The notes beneath the pieces are model-generated. The model ran no database searches. It had not been told where the DNA came from and was given only the letters and a program-made list of their open reading frames with translations. Made by a program: the position numbers and the translations under genes. DNA of 32,126 nucleotides from Klenkia terrae (lineage in GTDB: Bacteria > Actinomycetota > Actinomycetes > Mycobacteriales > Geodermatophilaceae). Below, one piece after another: positions 15,266 through 24,450 of this stretch; positions within the stretch are counted from its first letter, which is position 1; each line of letters begins with the position of its first letter. Location of the stretch: assembly GCF_900491935.1 (NCBI RefSeq), contig NZ_UEXK01000004.1, positions 407,780 through 439,905 of the forward strand. Reading direction: 5' to 3'.

Positions 15266-16906
15266 CTACCCGCGCCCGGAGCCCTCCCCCGCCGTCGTCG
15301 GCGTCTCGCCGAGCGGATCGGGCAGGTCGCGCACCGACGGGTCCTCGCGCTCGGCCGTGTAGTCGGTGTCCGCGGTGCCGTCCACGCCGTCGTCCACCTT
15401 CATCGCGCGCAGCACGAACGTCACCAGGACGACGACGAGCAGGTTGGCCGCCACGGCCAGGAAGCCGGCGTAGACGGTGGTCGTGGTGTCGAAGCCGAGC
15501 TTGCTCAGGGAGAACGCCGACCCGGCGAAGTGCTCCTTGACCACCGTGCCGTCGGGCCCCACCCGCTGGACGCTGTAGAGCATCAGGAAGCCGGCGACCA
15601 TGCCGACCACCCAGCCGGCCACCAGCGCGCCGCGGTGGAACCACCGGGTGTAGAGCCCGATCCCGACCGAGGGCAGCGTCTGCAGGATGATCACGCCGCC
15701 GATGAGCTGCAGGTCGATGGAGAACTGCGGGTCGATGAAGATGATCGCGGCGACCGCGCCCAGCTTGACCACCAGCGAGGCCAGCTTGGCGACCTTGGCC
15801 TCCTGGGTCGGGGTGGCGTCCTTCTTCAGGTACTCCTTGTAGATGTTGCGGGTGAACAGGTTCGCCGCCGCGATGCTCATGATCGCCGCGGGCACCAGGG
15901 CGCCGATGCCCACCGCGGCGAACGCCACCCCGGCGAACCAGCTCGGGAACATCTGCTGGAACAGGGCCGGGACGATGGTGTTGTTGTCGGCCCCGATCGG
16001 CTCGGTGCCGGCGGCGATGGCCATGAAGCCCAGCAGCGCGATGAAGCCCAGCGCCAGGCTGTAGATCGGCAGCAGGGACATGTTCTTCTGCAGCGTGCCG
16101 CGGCTCTTGGCGGCCAGCACCCCGGTGATCGAGTGCGGGTAGAGGAACAGCGCCAGCGCCGACCCCAGCGCCAGGGTCGCGTACTGCACCTGGCCGGTGC
16201 CCGGCAGCAGCAGGCCGCCGGTGCCCGACAGGCTGAACTTCTCCTCCGCGGCGCCGAAGACGACGTCCCAGCCCCCGAGCTTGGTGGGGATGACGATGAC
16301 CGCGACGATGATCGTCAGGTAGATCAGGATGTCCTTGACGAACGCGATCAGCGCCGGGGCCCGCAGGCCCGAGCTGTAGGTGTAGACCGCCAGGATCACG
16401 AAGGCCACGATGATCGGCAGCTCACCGGTGACGCCCATCGTCTTCAGCACGGCCTCGATGCCGACCAGCTGCAGCGCGATGTAGGGCATCGTCGCGACGA
16501 TCCCGGTGATGGCCACCAGCAGCGCCATGGTCGGGCTGTCGAACCGGGACCGGACGAAGTCCGCCGGCGTCACGAAGCCGCGGACGTGGCTCACCGACCA
16601 CAGCCGGATGACCACCAGGAAGATCAGCGGGTAGACCACGACGGTGTAGGGCACCGCGAAGAACCCGGCCGCGCCGGCCCCGAACACCAGCGCCGGGACG
16701 GCGACGAACGTGTAGGCGGTGTAGATGTCCCCGCCGATGAGGAACCAGGTGATCCAGGTGCCGAAGCTGCGCCCGCCCAGGCCCCACTCGTCCAGGTGCA
16801 TGAGGTTCTCCGCCCGCCGCCAGCGGGCGGCGCCGAACCCCAGCGCGGTGACGACGACGAAGAACGCGATGAAGACCGCCAGCTCGACGGTGTTGATGCC
16901 CTCCAC
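15266..16906 (-). CDS. Sodium:solute symporter, MctP-like monocarboxylate carrier
   Basis: A 546-residue SSS-family symporter with about 13 membrane helices. Visible features include the early WGLGGRSFGTWITWFLIGGDIYTAYTFVAVPALVFGAG segment, VTPADFVRSRFDS, AIAAGTEP and NLFTRNIYKEYLKKDATPTQEAKVAKLASL. It ends in an acidic cytoplasmic tail. The pairing with a small DUF3311 protein directly upstream is typical of MctP-type carriers that take up lactate, pyruvate, acetate and similar acids. The substrate is inferred from that pairing. GTG 16906 follows the DUF3311 stop by three bases. The pair lies between nif3 and cdsZ, which are adjacent in mycobacteria. Confidence 0.9.
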   Translation of the reverse strand: MEGINTVELAVFIAFFVVVTALGFGAARWRRAENLMHLDEWGLGGRSFGTWITWFLIGGDIYTAYTFVAVPALVFGAGAAGFFAVPYTVVVYPLIFLVVIRLWSVSHVRGFVTPADFVRSRFDSPTMALLVAITGIVATMPYIALQLVGIEAVLKTMGVTGELPIIVAFVILAVYTYSSGLRAPALIAFVKDILIYLTIIVAVIVIPTKLGGWDVVFGAAEEKFSLSGTGGLLLPGTGQVQYATLALGSALALFLYPHSITGVLAAKSRGTLQKNMSLLPIYSLALGFIALLGFMAIAAGTEPIGADNNTIVPALFQQMFPSWFAGVAFAAVGIGALVPAAIMSIAAANLFTRNIYKEYLKKDATPTQEAKVAKLASLVVKLGAVAAIIFIDPQFSIDLQLIGGVIILQTLPSVGIGLYTRWFHRGALVAGWVVGMVAGFLMLYSVQRVGPDGTVVKEHFAGSAFSLSKLGFDTTTTVYAGFLAVAANLLVVVLVTFVLRAMKVDDGVDGTADTDYTAEREDPSVRDLPDPLGETPTTAGEGSGRG

Positions 16907-16909
16907 GCC

Positions 16910-17161
16910 TCAGCCCCGCTTCCCGCGCTGGTGGGCGCGGTGGACCAGGGAGGTGGTGACCACGCCGACGACGACGAAGGCCAGCTGGACCCAGTAGAAG
17001 AACGGCCAGCCGAAGAGCTCGGGCTCCGCGCGGTTGAACACCGGGACCAGCAGCGGCAGCACGATCGGCAGCAGCAGCAACCAGTTCCACGGGTTCTTGT
17101 CGCTGCGCCGGGGGGCCAGGTCGGCCGCCCTCCGGCTCGTGGTCGGTGGCTGGTCGGTCAC
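16910..17161 (-). CDS. DUF3311 small membrane protein (symporter partner)
   Basis: An 83-residue protein with a basic N-terminus, the family core KNPWNWLLLLPIVLPLLVPVFNRAEPELFGWPFFYWVQLAFVVVGVV (two helices, about 30-75) and a short basic tail. DUF3311 proteins are encoded beside MctP-like SSS symporters and are thought to assist them. The GTG at 17161 is preceded by a GGGGGAG ribosome site (17166 onwards on the - strand), and an in-frame extension upstream lacks family character. The gap to the symporter is three bases; the gap to the NIF3 stop is 32 bp, so one transcript is likely. Confidence 0.85.
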   Translation of the reverse strand: MTDQPPTTSRRAADLAPRRSDKNPWNWLLLLPIVLPLLVPVFNRAEPELFGWPFFYWVQLAFVVVGVVTTSLVHRAHQRGKRG

Positions 17162-17193
17162 GGTGCTCCCCCTCCGGCTGACCCGGAGGCGGG

Positions 17194-18453
17194 TCAGCCC
17201 TGCGTCGTCTCCGTCCGCTCCCCTGCTGCGCGGACGCTGCGTGCGGCCCCCGGGTCGGCGATGTCCTCCACGCGCTGGGGCACGTGCATCGTCCACGGAT
17301 CGGTGCTCAACCGCGAGACCGCGACGCCCACCCGCGCACGGAGGTCACGGTGCAGGACGTCGGCGGCCACCGACAGCCAGGGCCACTCGCTGGCGAAGTG
17401 TGCCACGTCACAGATGGCCGGTCCCGGCACCTCCCCGGCCTCCACGGCCGGGTGGTGCTTCACGTCGCTGGTGAGCAGGACGTCGGCGCCGGCCTCGGCT
17501 GCCCGGTCGTACAGCGAGCTGCCGCTGCCGCCGCACACGGCGACGGTGCGGACCATGCGGTCGGGGTCACCGGCCACCCGGACACCGCCGGCGGTGGCCG
17601 GCAGCACGGCGGCCGCCCGCTCGGCGAACTCGCGCAGCGTGATCGGGTGGGTGAGCTCGCCCAGCCGGCCGAGCCCGGCCCGGCTGGGGGTCGAGGAGTT
17701 CTCGAACACGGCGTAGCCGGGGTCCTCGTAGGGGTGCCACTCGTGCAGGGCGCGCAGCACCTCGGCCTGGGCCGCGCGCGGCACGACCATCTCCAACCGG
17801 GTCTCGGGCACCCGCTCGAGGCGGCCGTTCGACCCGATCGACGGGTTGGCCTCGTCGCCGGGGATGAACGTGCCGGTGCCGACGGTCTGCCAGGCGCAGC
17901 GGGTGTAGTCCCCGATCACCCCGGCCCCGGCCGCGCTGAGCGCGTCCACGAGCCGGTCGCTGTCCTCGACCGGGGAGAAGACCACCAGCGTGTTGGTCTG
18001 GGGTGCGCCGACGGACTCCAGCGGCACGGTGTTGCCCACGCCGAGCGCGGCGGCCAGGGCGTCGTTGACACCGTGGTCGGCGGCCCGGTCGGCGTTGGTG
18101 TGCGCCACGAACAGGCCGATGCCGGCGCGGATCAGCCGGTGGACCACCCGGCCCTTGGGGTCGTCGGCGGGCACTCCGTGCACCGGGGTGAGCAGCAGCG
18201 GGTGGTGGGTGACCACGAGGTCCACGCCGCGCTCGATGGCCTCGTCGACCACCGCGTCGGTGGGGTCGACGGCGAACAGCACGGAGTGCACGGCCTCGGT
18301 GGGGTCCCCGCACACCAGGCCGACGGCGTCCCAGTCCTCGGCGAGCGCCGGGTCGTACCGGGCCTCGAGGGCCGCGATGACCTCCGCCAGCGGCGCGCCG
18401 GGCAGGGGGAGGGCATGCACGTTCCCCTGCTGCTCGGGGAAGCCTTCGTCCAT
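17194..18453 (-). CDS. NIF3/DUF34 dinuclear metal protein (Rv2230c-like)
   Basis: A 419-residue protein from ATG 18453. The first NIF3 half has AEDWDAVGLVCGDP, VVTHHPLLL (metal His residues) and FVAHTNAD. A middle PII-like insert spans VVFSPVEDSDRLVDAL to WHPYEDPGYAVFE. The second half has CGGSGSSLYDRA, LLTSDVKHH and ICDVAHFASEW (His and Glu ligands). DUF34 proteins bind two metals; the old label GTP cyclohydrolase type 2 is doubtful and the function is unknown. Alternative starts are GTG 18465, which a TACAGT box eight bases upstream would make leaderless, and GTG 18420. It heads the locus leading through the transporter pair to cdsZ and RNase H. Confidence 0.92.
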   Translation of the reverse strand: MDEGFPEQQGNVHALPLPGAPLAEVIAALEARYDPALAEDWDAVGLVCGDPTEAVHSVLFAVDPTDAVVDEAIERGVDLVVTHHPLLLTPVHGVPADDPKGRVVHRLIRAGIGLFVAHTNADRAADHGVNDALAAALGVGNTVPLESVGAPQTNTLVVFSPVEDSDRLVDALSAAGAGVIGDYTRCAWQTVGTGTFIPGDEANPSIGSNGRLERVPETRLEMVVPRAAQAEVLRALHEWHPYEDPGYAVFENSSTPSRAGLGRLGELTHPITLREFAERAAAVLPATAGGVRVAGDPDRMVRTVAVCGGSGSSLYDRAAEAGADVLLTSDVKHHPAVEAGEVPGPAICDVAHFASEWPWLSVAADVLHRDLRARVGVAVSRLSTDPWTMHVPQRVEDIADPGAARSVRAAGERTETTQG

Positions 18454-18473
18454 CGGTAGAGCCACGATTTCGG

Positions 18474-18479
18474 ACTGTA
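18474..18479 (-). promoter_or_regulatory. -10 box upstream of the NIF3 gene
   Basis: TACAGT on the - strand fits TANNNT and lies eight bases before GTG 18465 and 20 bases before ATG 18453. If used, it gives either a leaderless GTG start or a 12-base leader without a Shine-Dalgarno sequence. Confidence 0.4.
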
Positions 18480-18513
18480 GGTGGGGTCGCTCCAGTCCGC
18501 CTGCCCAGCCGGC

Positions 18514-18545
18514 AGCACCTCCCCCCTCGGTCCTGGGGAGGTGCT
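18514..18545 (-). terminator. Hairpin after the ABC exporter gene
   Basis: AGCACCTCCCC (18514-18524) and GGGGAGGTGCT (18535-18545) form a perfect 11-bp stem with a 10-base loop. It lies about 110 bp beyond the ABC exporter stop and before the NIF3 promoter, the right place for a terminator on the - strand. No T-run follows, as is common in GC-rich actinobacteria. The rest of 18454-18651 shows no gene. Confidence 0.5.
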
Positions 18546-18651
18546 CAGCGGGCTCATGGGCAGCGGTGGTCATCGCCCGGTGTTCGTGGGCAGTGCACCT
18601 CCTGGACGGGTCTGCGCGGTCGCGACCGGCGTGGCGGACCTCACGGTCGGC

Positions 18652-21600
18652 TCAGTCCACCAGCGCATCGGCGGCGTAGGCCGCCCAGAGCACCGCGTAG
18701 GGGCCCTCGACCCCGATCAGCTCGTCGTGCGGACCGGCCTGCACCACGCGGCCGTGGTCGAGCACCACCACCCGGTCCGCCCGGGCGGCGGTGGTCAGCC
18801 GGTGGGCCACCACGACGGTGGTCCGCCGCCCGGCGACGGCGTCGGCCGCCCGGTTGACCGCGGCCTCCGACGCCAGGTCCAGGGACGCGGTCGCCTCGTC
18901 GAGCAGCAGCACGTCGGGGTCCACCAGCTCGGCCCGGGCGAGGGCCAGCAGCTGGCGCTGGCCGGCCGACAGCGACCGGCCGCGCTCGCCCACCCGGGTG
19001 CGGTAGCCCTCGGGCAGCGCCGCGACCATCTCGTGCGCGCCCACGGCCCGGGCCGCGCGCTCGACCTCGAGGTCGGAGGCACCGGGTCGGCCGTAGGCGA
19101 TCGCGTCGCGCACCGTGCCGTCGAACAGGTGCGCCTCCTGCGGCACGACCCCGAGCCGCGCCCGGTAGGCGGCCAGGTCCAGCCCCCGCAGGTCGTGGCC
19201 GTCGACGCGCACCGCGCCACCGGTCGGGTCGTAGAACCGGGCGATCAGCTTCACCACCGTGGACTTGCCGGCGCCGGTCTCCCCCACCAGCGCCACGGTC
19301 TCGCCGGGGGCGATGCGCAGGTCGACCTCGCGCAGCGCCGGCGTGGACGCGCCGCGGTAGGCGAACGTGACACCGTCGAGCACCACCTCCCCGCGCAGCT
19401 GGCCGACCGGCTGCGGGTCGGTCGCCGGCGGCGTCGAGGTCGGGGTCTGCAGCAGGTCGCGCAGCCGGCGCAGGCCCACCGCGGCCTGCTGGTAGCTGTC
19501 GAAGACCTGGGACAGGGACTGGACCGGGGAGAAGAACGTGCCCACGTAGAGCAGGAAGGCGACCAGCACGCCGGCGGTGATCGTGCCGGTGGTCAGCCGG
19601 GCGGCACCGACCACCAGCACGGCCGCGACGGCGAGCTCGGAGAGGAACTCGACGAACGGGAAGTAGGTGGCGATGTAGCGCTGGGCCCGCAGCCGGACGT
19701 CCCGGTAGGCGGTGGCCTTCTCCCGGAAGACCTCCAGCGAGCGCTCGGTGCGGACGGCGGCCTGGGTGACCCGCACGCCGGCGACGTCCTCCTGCAGCCG
19801 GGCGTTGACCGCGCTGACCCGCTCCCGGGCCTCGGTGTAGGCCGGCACCGAGCGCCGCCGGAACCACCAGGTGGCCACGGCCAGAACCGGCAGGAAGGCC
19901 ACCATCACCAGCGCGAGCTCGACGTCGAGCAGGGTCAGCGCGACCAGCACGCCGACCAGGGTGAGCAGGCTGACCACGGCCGTGGTGAGCCCGGTCTGCA
20001 GGAACGCCGACAACGCGTCGACGTCGGTGGTCATCCGGGTCATGATCCGGCCGCCGAGCTCGCGCTCGTAGTAGTCCAGCCCCAGCCGCTGCAGCTGGGC
20101 GAAGGTCTTGACCCGCAGCGTGTAGAGCAGCCGCTCGCCGGTGCTCCCGGTCAGCCGGGTGGACCCGATGGTGACCGCCCAGTCGACGAGGACCACCAGC
20201 AGCGCCAGCCCGCTGATCGCCATCAGCACCGCGGTGGACCCGGCCGACACCCCGCGGTCGATGCCGCTGCGGACCAGCGCGGGCACCGCGATCTGGGCGG
20301 CCGCGTCGGCCGCGGTGAGCAGCAGGGCCAGCGCCAGCACCCAGCGGAAGGGGCGCAGCAGCCCGGCCAGGGTGAACCCGGGGTCGGCGGCCCGGGCGCG
20401 CTCCTCGGGCACCCGCGGGTCGTCGTCCGACGGCGGCAGGGCAGCGACCAACGCCCGCAGCTTGGGCGTGGGCGCCGCGTCGGCGGTGGCGGACCCGCGG
20501 CCGCCGATCGCGGTGGACACCCCGCGCAGCGGCTGGTCCTCGGTCTCGGCGGTGGCCACGACCGGCCACGCGGCCGGGTCGGTCCGCTGCCCCGACCAGG
20601 TCTCCTCCGCGGGCACCGGCAGGCCGTCGGCGGCGGGCTCGGTGATGCCAGAGACCAGCAGCCGGAACTCCGCGCTGCGCTCGGTGAGCTCGTCCACGGT
20701 GCCCACGTCGACCACCCGGCCGGCGTGCAGCACGGCCACCCGGTCGGCCAGGGCGAGGGTGGAGGCCCGGTGGGCGACCAGCAGCGTGGTGCGGTCGGCC
20801 CGGCCGTCCTCGCGCAGGCCCTGCTGGATGCGGGCCTCGACGGTGGCGTCGACGGCCGAGGTGGCGTCGTCGAGCACCAGCACGCGGGGGTCGGTGAGCA
20901 GCGCCCGGGCCAGGGCGACCCGCTGGCGCTGGCCACCGGACAGGGTCAGGCCCTGCTCGCCGACCACGGTGCCGTAGCCCTCGGGCAGGTCGGCGATGAA
21001 GCCGTCGGCCTGCGCGGTGCGCGCGGCGGCCGCGACCTCGGCGTCGGTGGCGTCGGGCCGGCCGAAGGCGATGTTCGCCCGCACGGTGTCGGAGAACAGG
21101 AAGCTGTCCTCGAAAACCACGCCCAGCGCGCCGCGCAGCTGGTCGGTGTCCAGCTCCCGGACGTCGGTGCCGCCGATCCGGACGGCGCCGGACCCCACGT
21201 CGTAGAACCGGGGCAGCAGGCCGACCACCGCGGACTTGCCCGAGCCCGCGGTGCCCACCAGCGCCAGGGTCTCCCCCGGCGCGACGGACAGCGAGACGCC
21301 CTGCAGCGCCGGGGCCCCGCCGGCGAAGGCGAAGGTGACGTCGTCCAGCTCGACGGACAGCGGGCCGGCGGGCACCGGCGTGCTGCCCGACCGGAGCACC
21401 GGCTCGGTGTCGACGATCTCCAGCACCCGCTCGACGCCGGCGCGGGCCTGCTGCCCGATGACCAGCACCGCGGCGAGCTGGCGGACCGGGGAGACCAGGG
21501 CGGCCAGGTAGGTGGCGAAGGCCAGGAAGGTGCCCAGCGTGATGCTGCCCTGCAGGGCCAGCCAGCCACCGAGGGCGAGCACACCGACCTGGCCCAGCGC

Positions 21601-22377
21601 CGGCACCGCCTGCAGGGCCGGGTTGTACCGGGCGGTGAAGGCGACCACCCGCATCCGGGCACCGAACAGCCGGCGGGCGCCGGCGTCGAGGCGGTCGAGC
21701 TCGCGGCCCTCCTGGCCGAAGCCCTTCACCACCCGGACCCCGGTGACGGCGGCCTCCACGTCGCCGACCACCGCACCGGCCTGCTGCTGGGCGGCCCAGT
21801 TGGCCGGGAACAGGTCGCGGCGGGAGCGCAGCGCCAGCCACCACAGCGCCGGGCCCACGGCCAGCGCGACCACGGTGAGCACCGGGGACAGCCAGGCCAT
21901 CACGGCCAGGGAGACGACGAACAGCAGGGCGTTGCCGGCCAGGTTGGGCAGGAAGGCCAGCAGGCCTTGCACCAGGGTGATGTCGGAGATCGACCGGCTG
22001 ACCACCTGGCCGGTCTGCAGCCGGTCCTGGGCCGGGCCGTCCAGGCGGGACAGCGCCCCCGCGACGTCGTTGCGCAGGTCGTACTGGACGTCCAGGCTCA
22101 GCCGGCCGGCCAGGTAGCGCCGCACGAACCCGGCGCCGAACCGGACGACGCCGGCCACCACCAGCAGCCAGACGTAGGGCGCCACCGAGCTCGTGCCCCC
22201 GGCGACGACGTCGTCGACGACGGCGCGCACGACCAGCGGGACGCCGGCGGCGATCACCGAGCCGATCAGCGCCGCGGCGAACGCACCGACCAGGTCGGCG
22301 CGGTGGCGCAGGCAGTAGCCGACCAGGCGGCGCAACCACCCGCCGCGGTCGGGATCGGGGGTGGAGGGGCGCGGCAC
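18652..22377 (-). CDS. Fused heterodimer-type ABC exporter (TMD-NBD-TMD-NBD)
   Basis: A 1241-residue full-length multidrug or lipid exporter in one chain; in mycobacteria the halves resemble the separate proteins Rv1273c and Rv1272c. TMD1 (about 15-325) and NBD1 (340-575) are joined by a linker (575-665) to TMD2 (670-980) and NBD2 (995-1241). NBD1 has Walker A GTAGSGKS (375-382), Glu423 in place of the Q-loop Gln, LSGGQ (479-483) and Asp504 in place of the catalytic Glu. NBD2 has GETGAGKS (1032-1039), Gln1080, LSAGQ (1136-1140) and Glu1161. One ATP site is thus degenerate and one canonical. GTG 22377 is chosen; an in-frame extension to 22455 would run into the divergent FUSC gene. Substrate unknown. 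Confidence 0.92.
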   Translation of the reverse strand: MPRPSTPDPDRGGWLRRLVGYCLRHRADLVGAFAAALIGSVIAAGVPLVVRAVVDDVVAGGTSSVAPYVWLLVVAGVVRFGAGFVRRYLAGRLSLDVQYDLRNDVAGALSRLDGPAQDRLQTGQVVSRSISDITLVQGLLAFLPNLAGNALLFVVSLAVMAWLSPVLTVVALAVGPALWWLALRSRRDLFPANWAAQQQAGAVVGDVEAAVTGVRVVKGFGQEGRELDRLDAGARRLFGARMRVVAFTARYNPALQAVPALGQVGVLALGGWLALQGSITLGTFLAFATYLAALVSPVRQLAAVLVIGQQARAGVERVLEIVDTEPVLRSGSTPVPAGPLSVELDDVTFAFAGGAPALQGVSLSVAPGETLALVGTAGSGKSAVVGLLPRFYDVGSGAVRIGGTDVRELDTDQLRGALGVVFEDSFLFSDTVRANIAFGRPDATDAEVAAAARTAQADGFIADLPEGYGTVVGEQGLTLSGGQRQRVALARALLTDPRVLVLDDATSAVDATVEARIQQGLREDGRADRTTLLVAHRASTLALADRVAVLHAGRVVDVGTVDELTERSAEFRLLVSGITEPAADGLPVPAEETWSGQRTDPAAWPVVATAETEDQPLRGVSTAIGGRGSATADAAPTPKLRALVAALPPSDDDPRVPEERARAADPGFTLAGLLRPFRWVLALALLLTAADAAAQIAVPALVRSGIDRGVSAGSTAVLMAISGLALLVVLVDWAVTIGSTRLTGSTGERLLYTLRVKTFAQLQRLGLDYYERELGGRIMTRMTTDVDALSAFLQTGLTTAVVSLLTLVGVLVALTLLDVELALVMVAFLPVLAVATWWFRRRSVPAYTEARERVSAVNARLQEDVAGVRVTQAAVRTERSLEVFREKATAYRDVRLRAQRYIATYFPFVEFLSELAVAAVLVVGAARLTTGTITAGVLVAFLLYVGTFFSPVQSLSQVFDSYQQAAVGLRRLRDLLQTPTSTPPATDPQPVGQLRGEVVLDGVTFAYRGASTPALREVDLRIAPGETVALVGETGAGKSTVVKLIARFYDPTGGAVRVDGHDLRGLDLAAYRARLGVVPQEAHLFDGTVRDAIAYGRPGASDLEVERAARAVGAHEMVAALPEGYRTRVGERGRSLSAGQRQLLALARAELVDPDVLLLDEATASLDLASEAAVNRAADAVAGRRTTVVVAHRLTTAARADRVVVLDHGRVVQAGPHDELIGVEGPYAVLWAAYAADALVD

Positions 22378-22430
22378 GCCCCCCAGTCTGCGCCGGGGGT
22401 CCGACAGCCCGGGGTGGGAAGCTCCTGCAC

Positions 22431-24368
22431 GTGGCGGACAGGGGGTTGCGGGCACCGGCCTGGCTGGAGGAGCTGGTCCGCACCGGTCGCCCCGCCGTCC
22501 CCTGGGCCGACGTCGTCCGGTTCGCCGTCGCGATCTCCGGTCCGCTGGTGCTGGTGGCCCTGCTGGGCCGCCTCGACGACCCCGCCGGGCTGGGTGCCGG
22601 CGTGTTCGGCACCACCGGCGCCCTGGCGGTCACCCTGGCGCCGCAGGGCGGGCCGCTGCGCACCCGGATGCGCCGGGTGGTGGCCGCCGGCGGGTTCGGC
22701 GCGCTGGGCCTGGTGGCCGGCGAGGCCGCGTCGGGCGAGGGCTGGGGGCCGGTCCTGGTGATCGGCCTGCTGTCCGCGGTGGCCGCGCTGGTCAGCTCGA
22801 TCGACGCCGCGCTGTCCCTCGGCGCCCTGCAGCTGCTGGTCTACACCGCCCTGTCGTCCGGGCTGCAGACCACGCTCCCGCTGCCGGCCGAGATCGGCTT
22901 CTTCGTCGCCGGCGGCCTGTGGGCCACCGTGCCCGTGCTGCTGCAGGCCCGCACCGAGGCCGCCGACCCGGACCGCACGTCGGTCGGTGCCGTGTTCACC
23001 GCGATCGGCGACCTGCTGGCCGCCGTCGGCACCCCGCGCACGGAGGACGCCCGCCGCGCGCTGACCCTGGCGCTGAACACCGGCTACGACCGGGTCATCC
23101 ACAGCCGCAGCACCTCGGCCGGGCGCAGCGCCGAGCTGGCAGAGCTCGCCGGGCTGCTCAACGCCGCGGCGCCGCTGGTGGAGGGTGCCGTGGCCACCGC
23201 CCGGGCCGGGGTCACCGCCGACCCGGTCGACGTCACCGCCGCGCACGCCCTGGGCGCCGCGGTGGTCGGCCGTCGTCCCCTGGTGGGCGACCGGCCGCCC
23301 GCGCTGGAGGACGGTCCGACGACCCGCCGCGCGGTGCGGCACGGCGTCCGGCTGGTCTGGAACGTGGTCGGCGACCCGGAGGAACGGGCCTCGGCGGCGG
23401 TCGTGCGCGAGACGCTGCCGTGGCGGTTGCGGGTGCGGGACCTGGTCGACCGGACGACGGGCAACGCCGACTCCCGCGCCTTCGTCGTCCGGCTGACGCT
23501 GTGCATGGTGGTCGCGGAGGTCGCCCGGCAGCGGCTGCCCATCGAGCGGCCGTACTGGGTGCTGCTGACCGTGGCCGTGGTGCTCAAGCCCGACTTCGGG
23601 TCGGTGTTCTCCCGGGCGGTGCAGCGCGGTGCCGGCACCCTGCTCGGGGTGCTGCTGGGCTCGGCGTTGCTGGCCGTGCTGCCCCGCGGGGCGCTGGTGG
23701 TGCTCGCGCTGGCGCTGTTCGCCGCCGTGCTGCCCTGGGCGCGCAACGCGAACTTCGGGCTGTTCTCGGTGTTCCAGACCCCGCTGGTGATCATGCTGCT
23801 CGACCTGGCCGCGCCCACCCCGTCGGACCTGGTGGGGCCGCGGCTGGTGGACACCCTGATCGGCTGCGCGATCGTGCTGGTGTTCGGCTACCTGCTGTGG
23901 CCGCAGACCTGGCGGGCGCCGCTGGACGACGCGCTGCACGGGGCCTCGGTGGCCCTGGACCGGTTCGTGGACGCCGCGTTCACCGGGACGCCGGAGGAGA
24001 CCCGCCGGGCGCGCCGGGGCAGCTACCGGGCACTCACCGAGCTGCAGACCCAGCTGCAGCGCCGGCTGGCCGAGCCGCCGCCGATCAGCACCCGGGCGGC
24101 GGCCTGGTACCCGGTGATCGTGCAGCTGGAGCGGACGTCGGACGCGGTCACCGAGGCGGTGATCGCCATGCGGGCCGGCGCGGAGATCCCGCTGCGCGGC
24201 CAGGTGCACGTGCTGCGCCGGGCCATCCGCGAGCTGGACGACGACCTGCGGCTGGACCGCTTCCCCGACGACACCGAGATCCACGCCGAGGGCGTGCTGG
24301 CGCCGGTGGCCCGCGAGGTGGACGCCGCCCGGCGGCTGGTCCGCGCGCAGGCACCGGGTCGGAGCTGA
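22431..24368 (+). CDS. FUSC family membrane protein (aromatic acid exporter-like)
   Basis: A 645-residue membrane protein of the fusaric acid resistance/YccS type. A first membrane block (about 25-185: FAVAISGPLVLVALLG, LGAGVFGTTGALAVTLAP, VLVIGLLSAVAALVSSI, IGFFVAGGLWATVPVLL) is followed by a soluble helical region (190-345). The second block (about 350-495) has RLPIERPYWVLLTVAVVLKPDFGSVFSRAVQRGAGTLLGVLLGS, the FUSC hallmark. A C-terminal soluble helical domain (500-645) ends in GRS. Such proteins are thought to export aromatic or other small acids. GTG 22431 has only a weak GGGAAG nine bases upstream. It is divergent from the ABC exporter across 53 bp and could share its regulation. Transcription runs towards tRNA-Val. 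Confidence 0.85.
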   Translation: MADRGLRAPAWLEELVRTGRPAVPWADVVRFAVAISGPLVLVALLGRLDDPAGLGAGVFGTTGALAVTLAPQGGPLRTRMRRVVAAGGFGALGLVAGEAASGEGWGPVLVIGLLSAVAALVSSIDAALSLGALQLLVYTALSSGLQTTLPLPAEIGFFVAGGLWATVPVLLQARTEAADPDRTSVGAVFTAIGDLLAAVGTPRTEDARRALTLALNTGYDRVIHSRSTSAGRSAELAELAGLLNAAAPLVEGAVATARAGVTADPVDVTAAHALGAAVVGRRPLVGDRPPALEDGPTTRRAVRHGVRLVWNVVGDPEERASAAVVRETLPWRLRVRDLVDRTTGNADSRAFVVRLTLCMVVAEVARQRLPIERPYWVLLTVAVVLKPDFGSVFSRAVQRGAGTLLGVLLGSALLAVLPRGALVVLALALFAAVLPWARNANFGLFSVFQTPLVIMLLDLAAPTPSDLVGPRLVDTLIGCAIVLVFGYLLWPQTWRAPLDDALHGASVALDRFVDAAFTGTPEETRRARRGSYRALTELQTQLQRRLAEPPPISTRAAAWYPVIVQLERTSDAVTEAVIAMRAGAEIPLRGQVHVLRRAIRELDDDLRLDRFPDDTEIHAEGVLAPVAREVDAARRLVRAQAPGRS

Positions 24369-24372
24369 CCGG

Positions 24373-24444
24373 TGGGCGCGACAGGGATCGAACCTGCGAC
24401 CGCTCGCTTGTAAGGCGAGAGCTCTACCGCTGAGCTACGCGCCC
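24373..24444 (-). tRNA. tRNA-Val(TAC)
   Basis: A complete 72-nt cloverleaf on the - strand. The acceptor stem is GGGCGCG/CGCGCCC with discriminator A, D arm GCTC-AGCGGTA-GAGC, anticodon stem CTCGC/GCGAG with loop CTTACAA (anticodon TAC, reading GUA), a five-base variable loop, and T arm GCAGG-TTCGATC-CCTGT. The CCA end is not encoded (ACCGG follows). It lies 4 bp from the convergent FUSC stop. GUA is a rare codon in such GC-rich DNA. Confidence 0.97.
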
Positions 24445-24450
24445 GGGAGC

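Noticed and set aside
18481-22761. Very long open frame on the + strand opposite the ABC exporter
   Set aside because: It is rich in Gly, Arg, Gln and His with no recognisable domain, and mirrors a clear ABC exporter on the other strand. High GC content removes stop codons.
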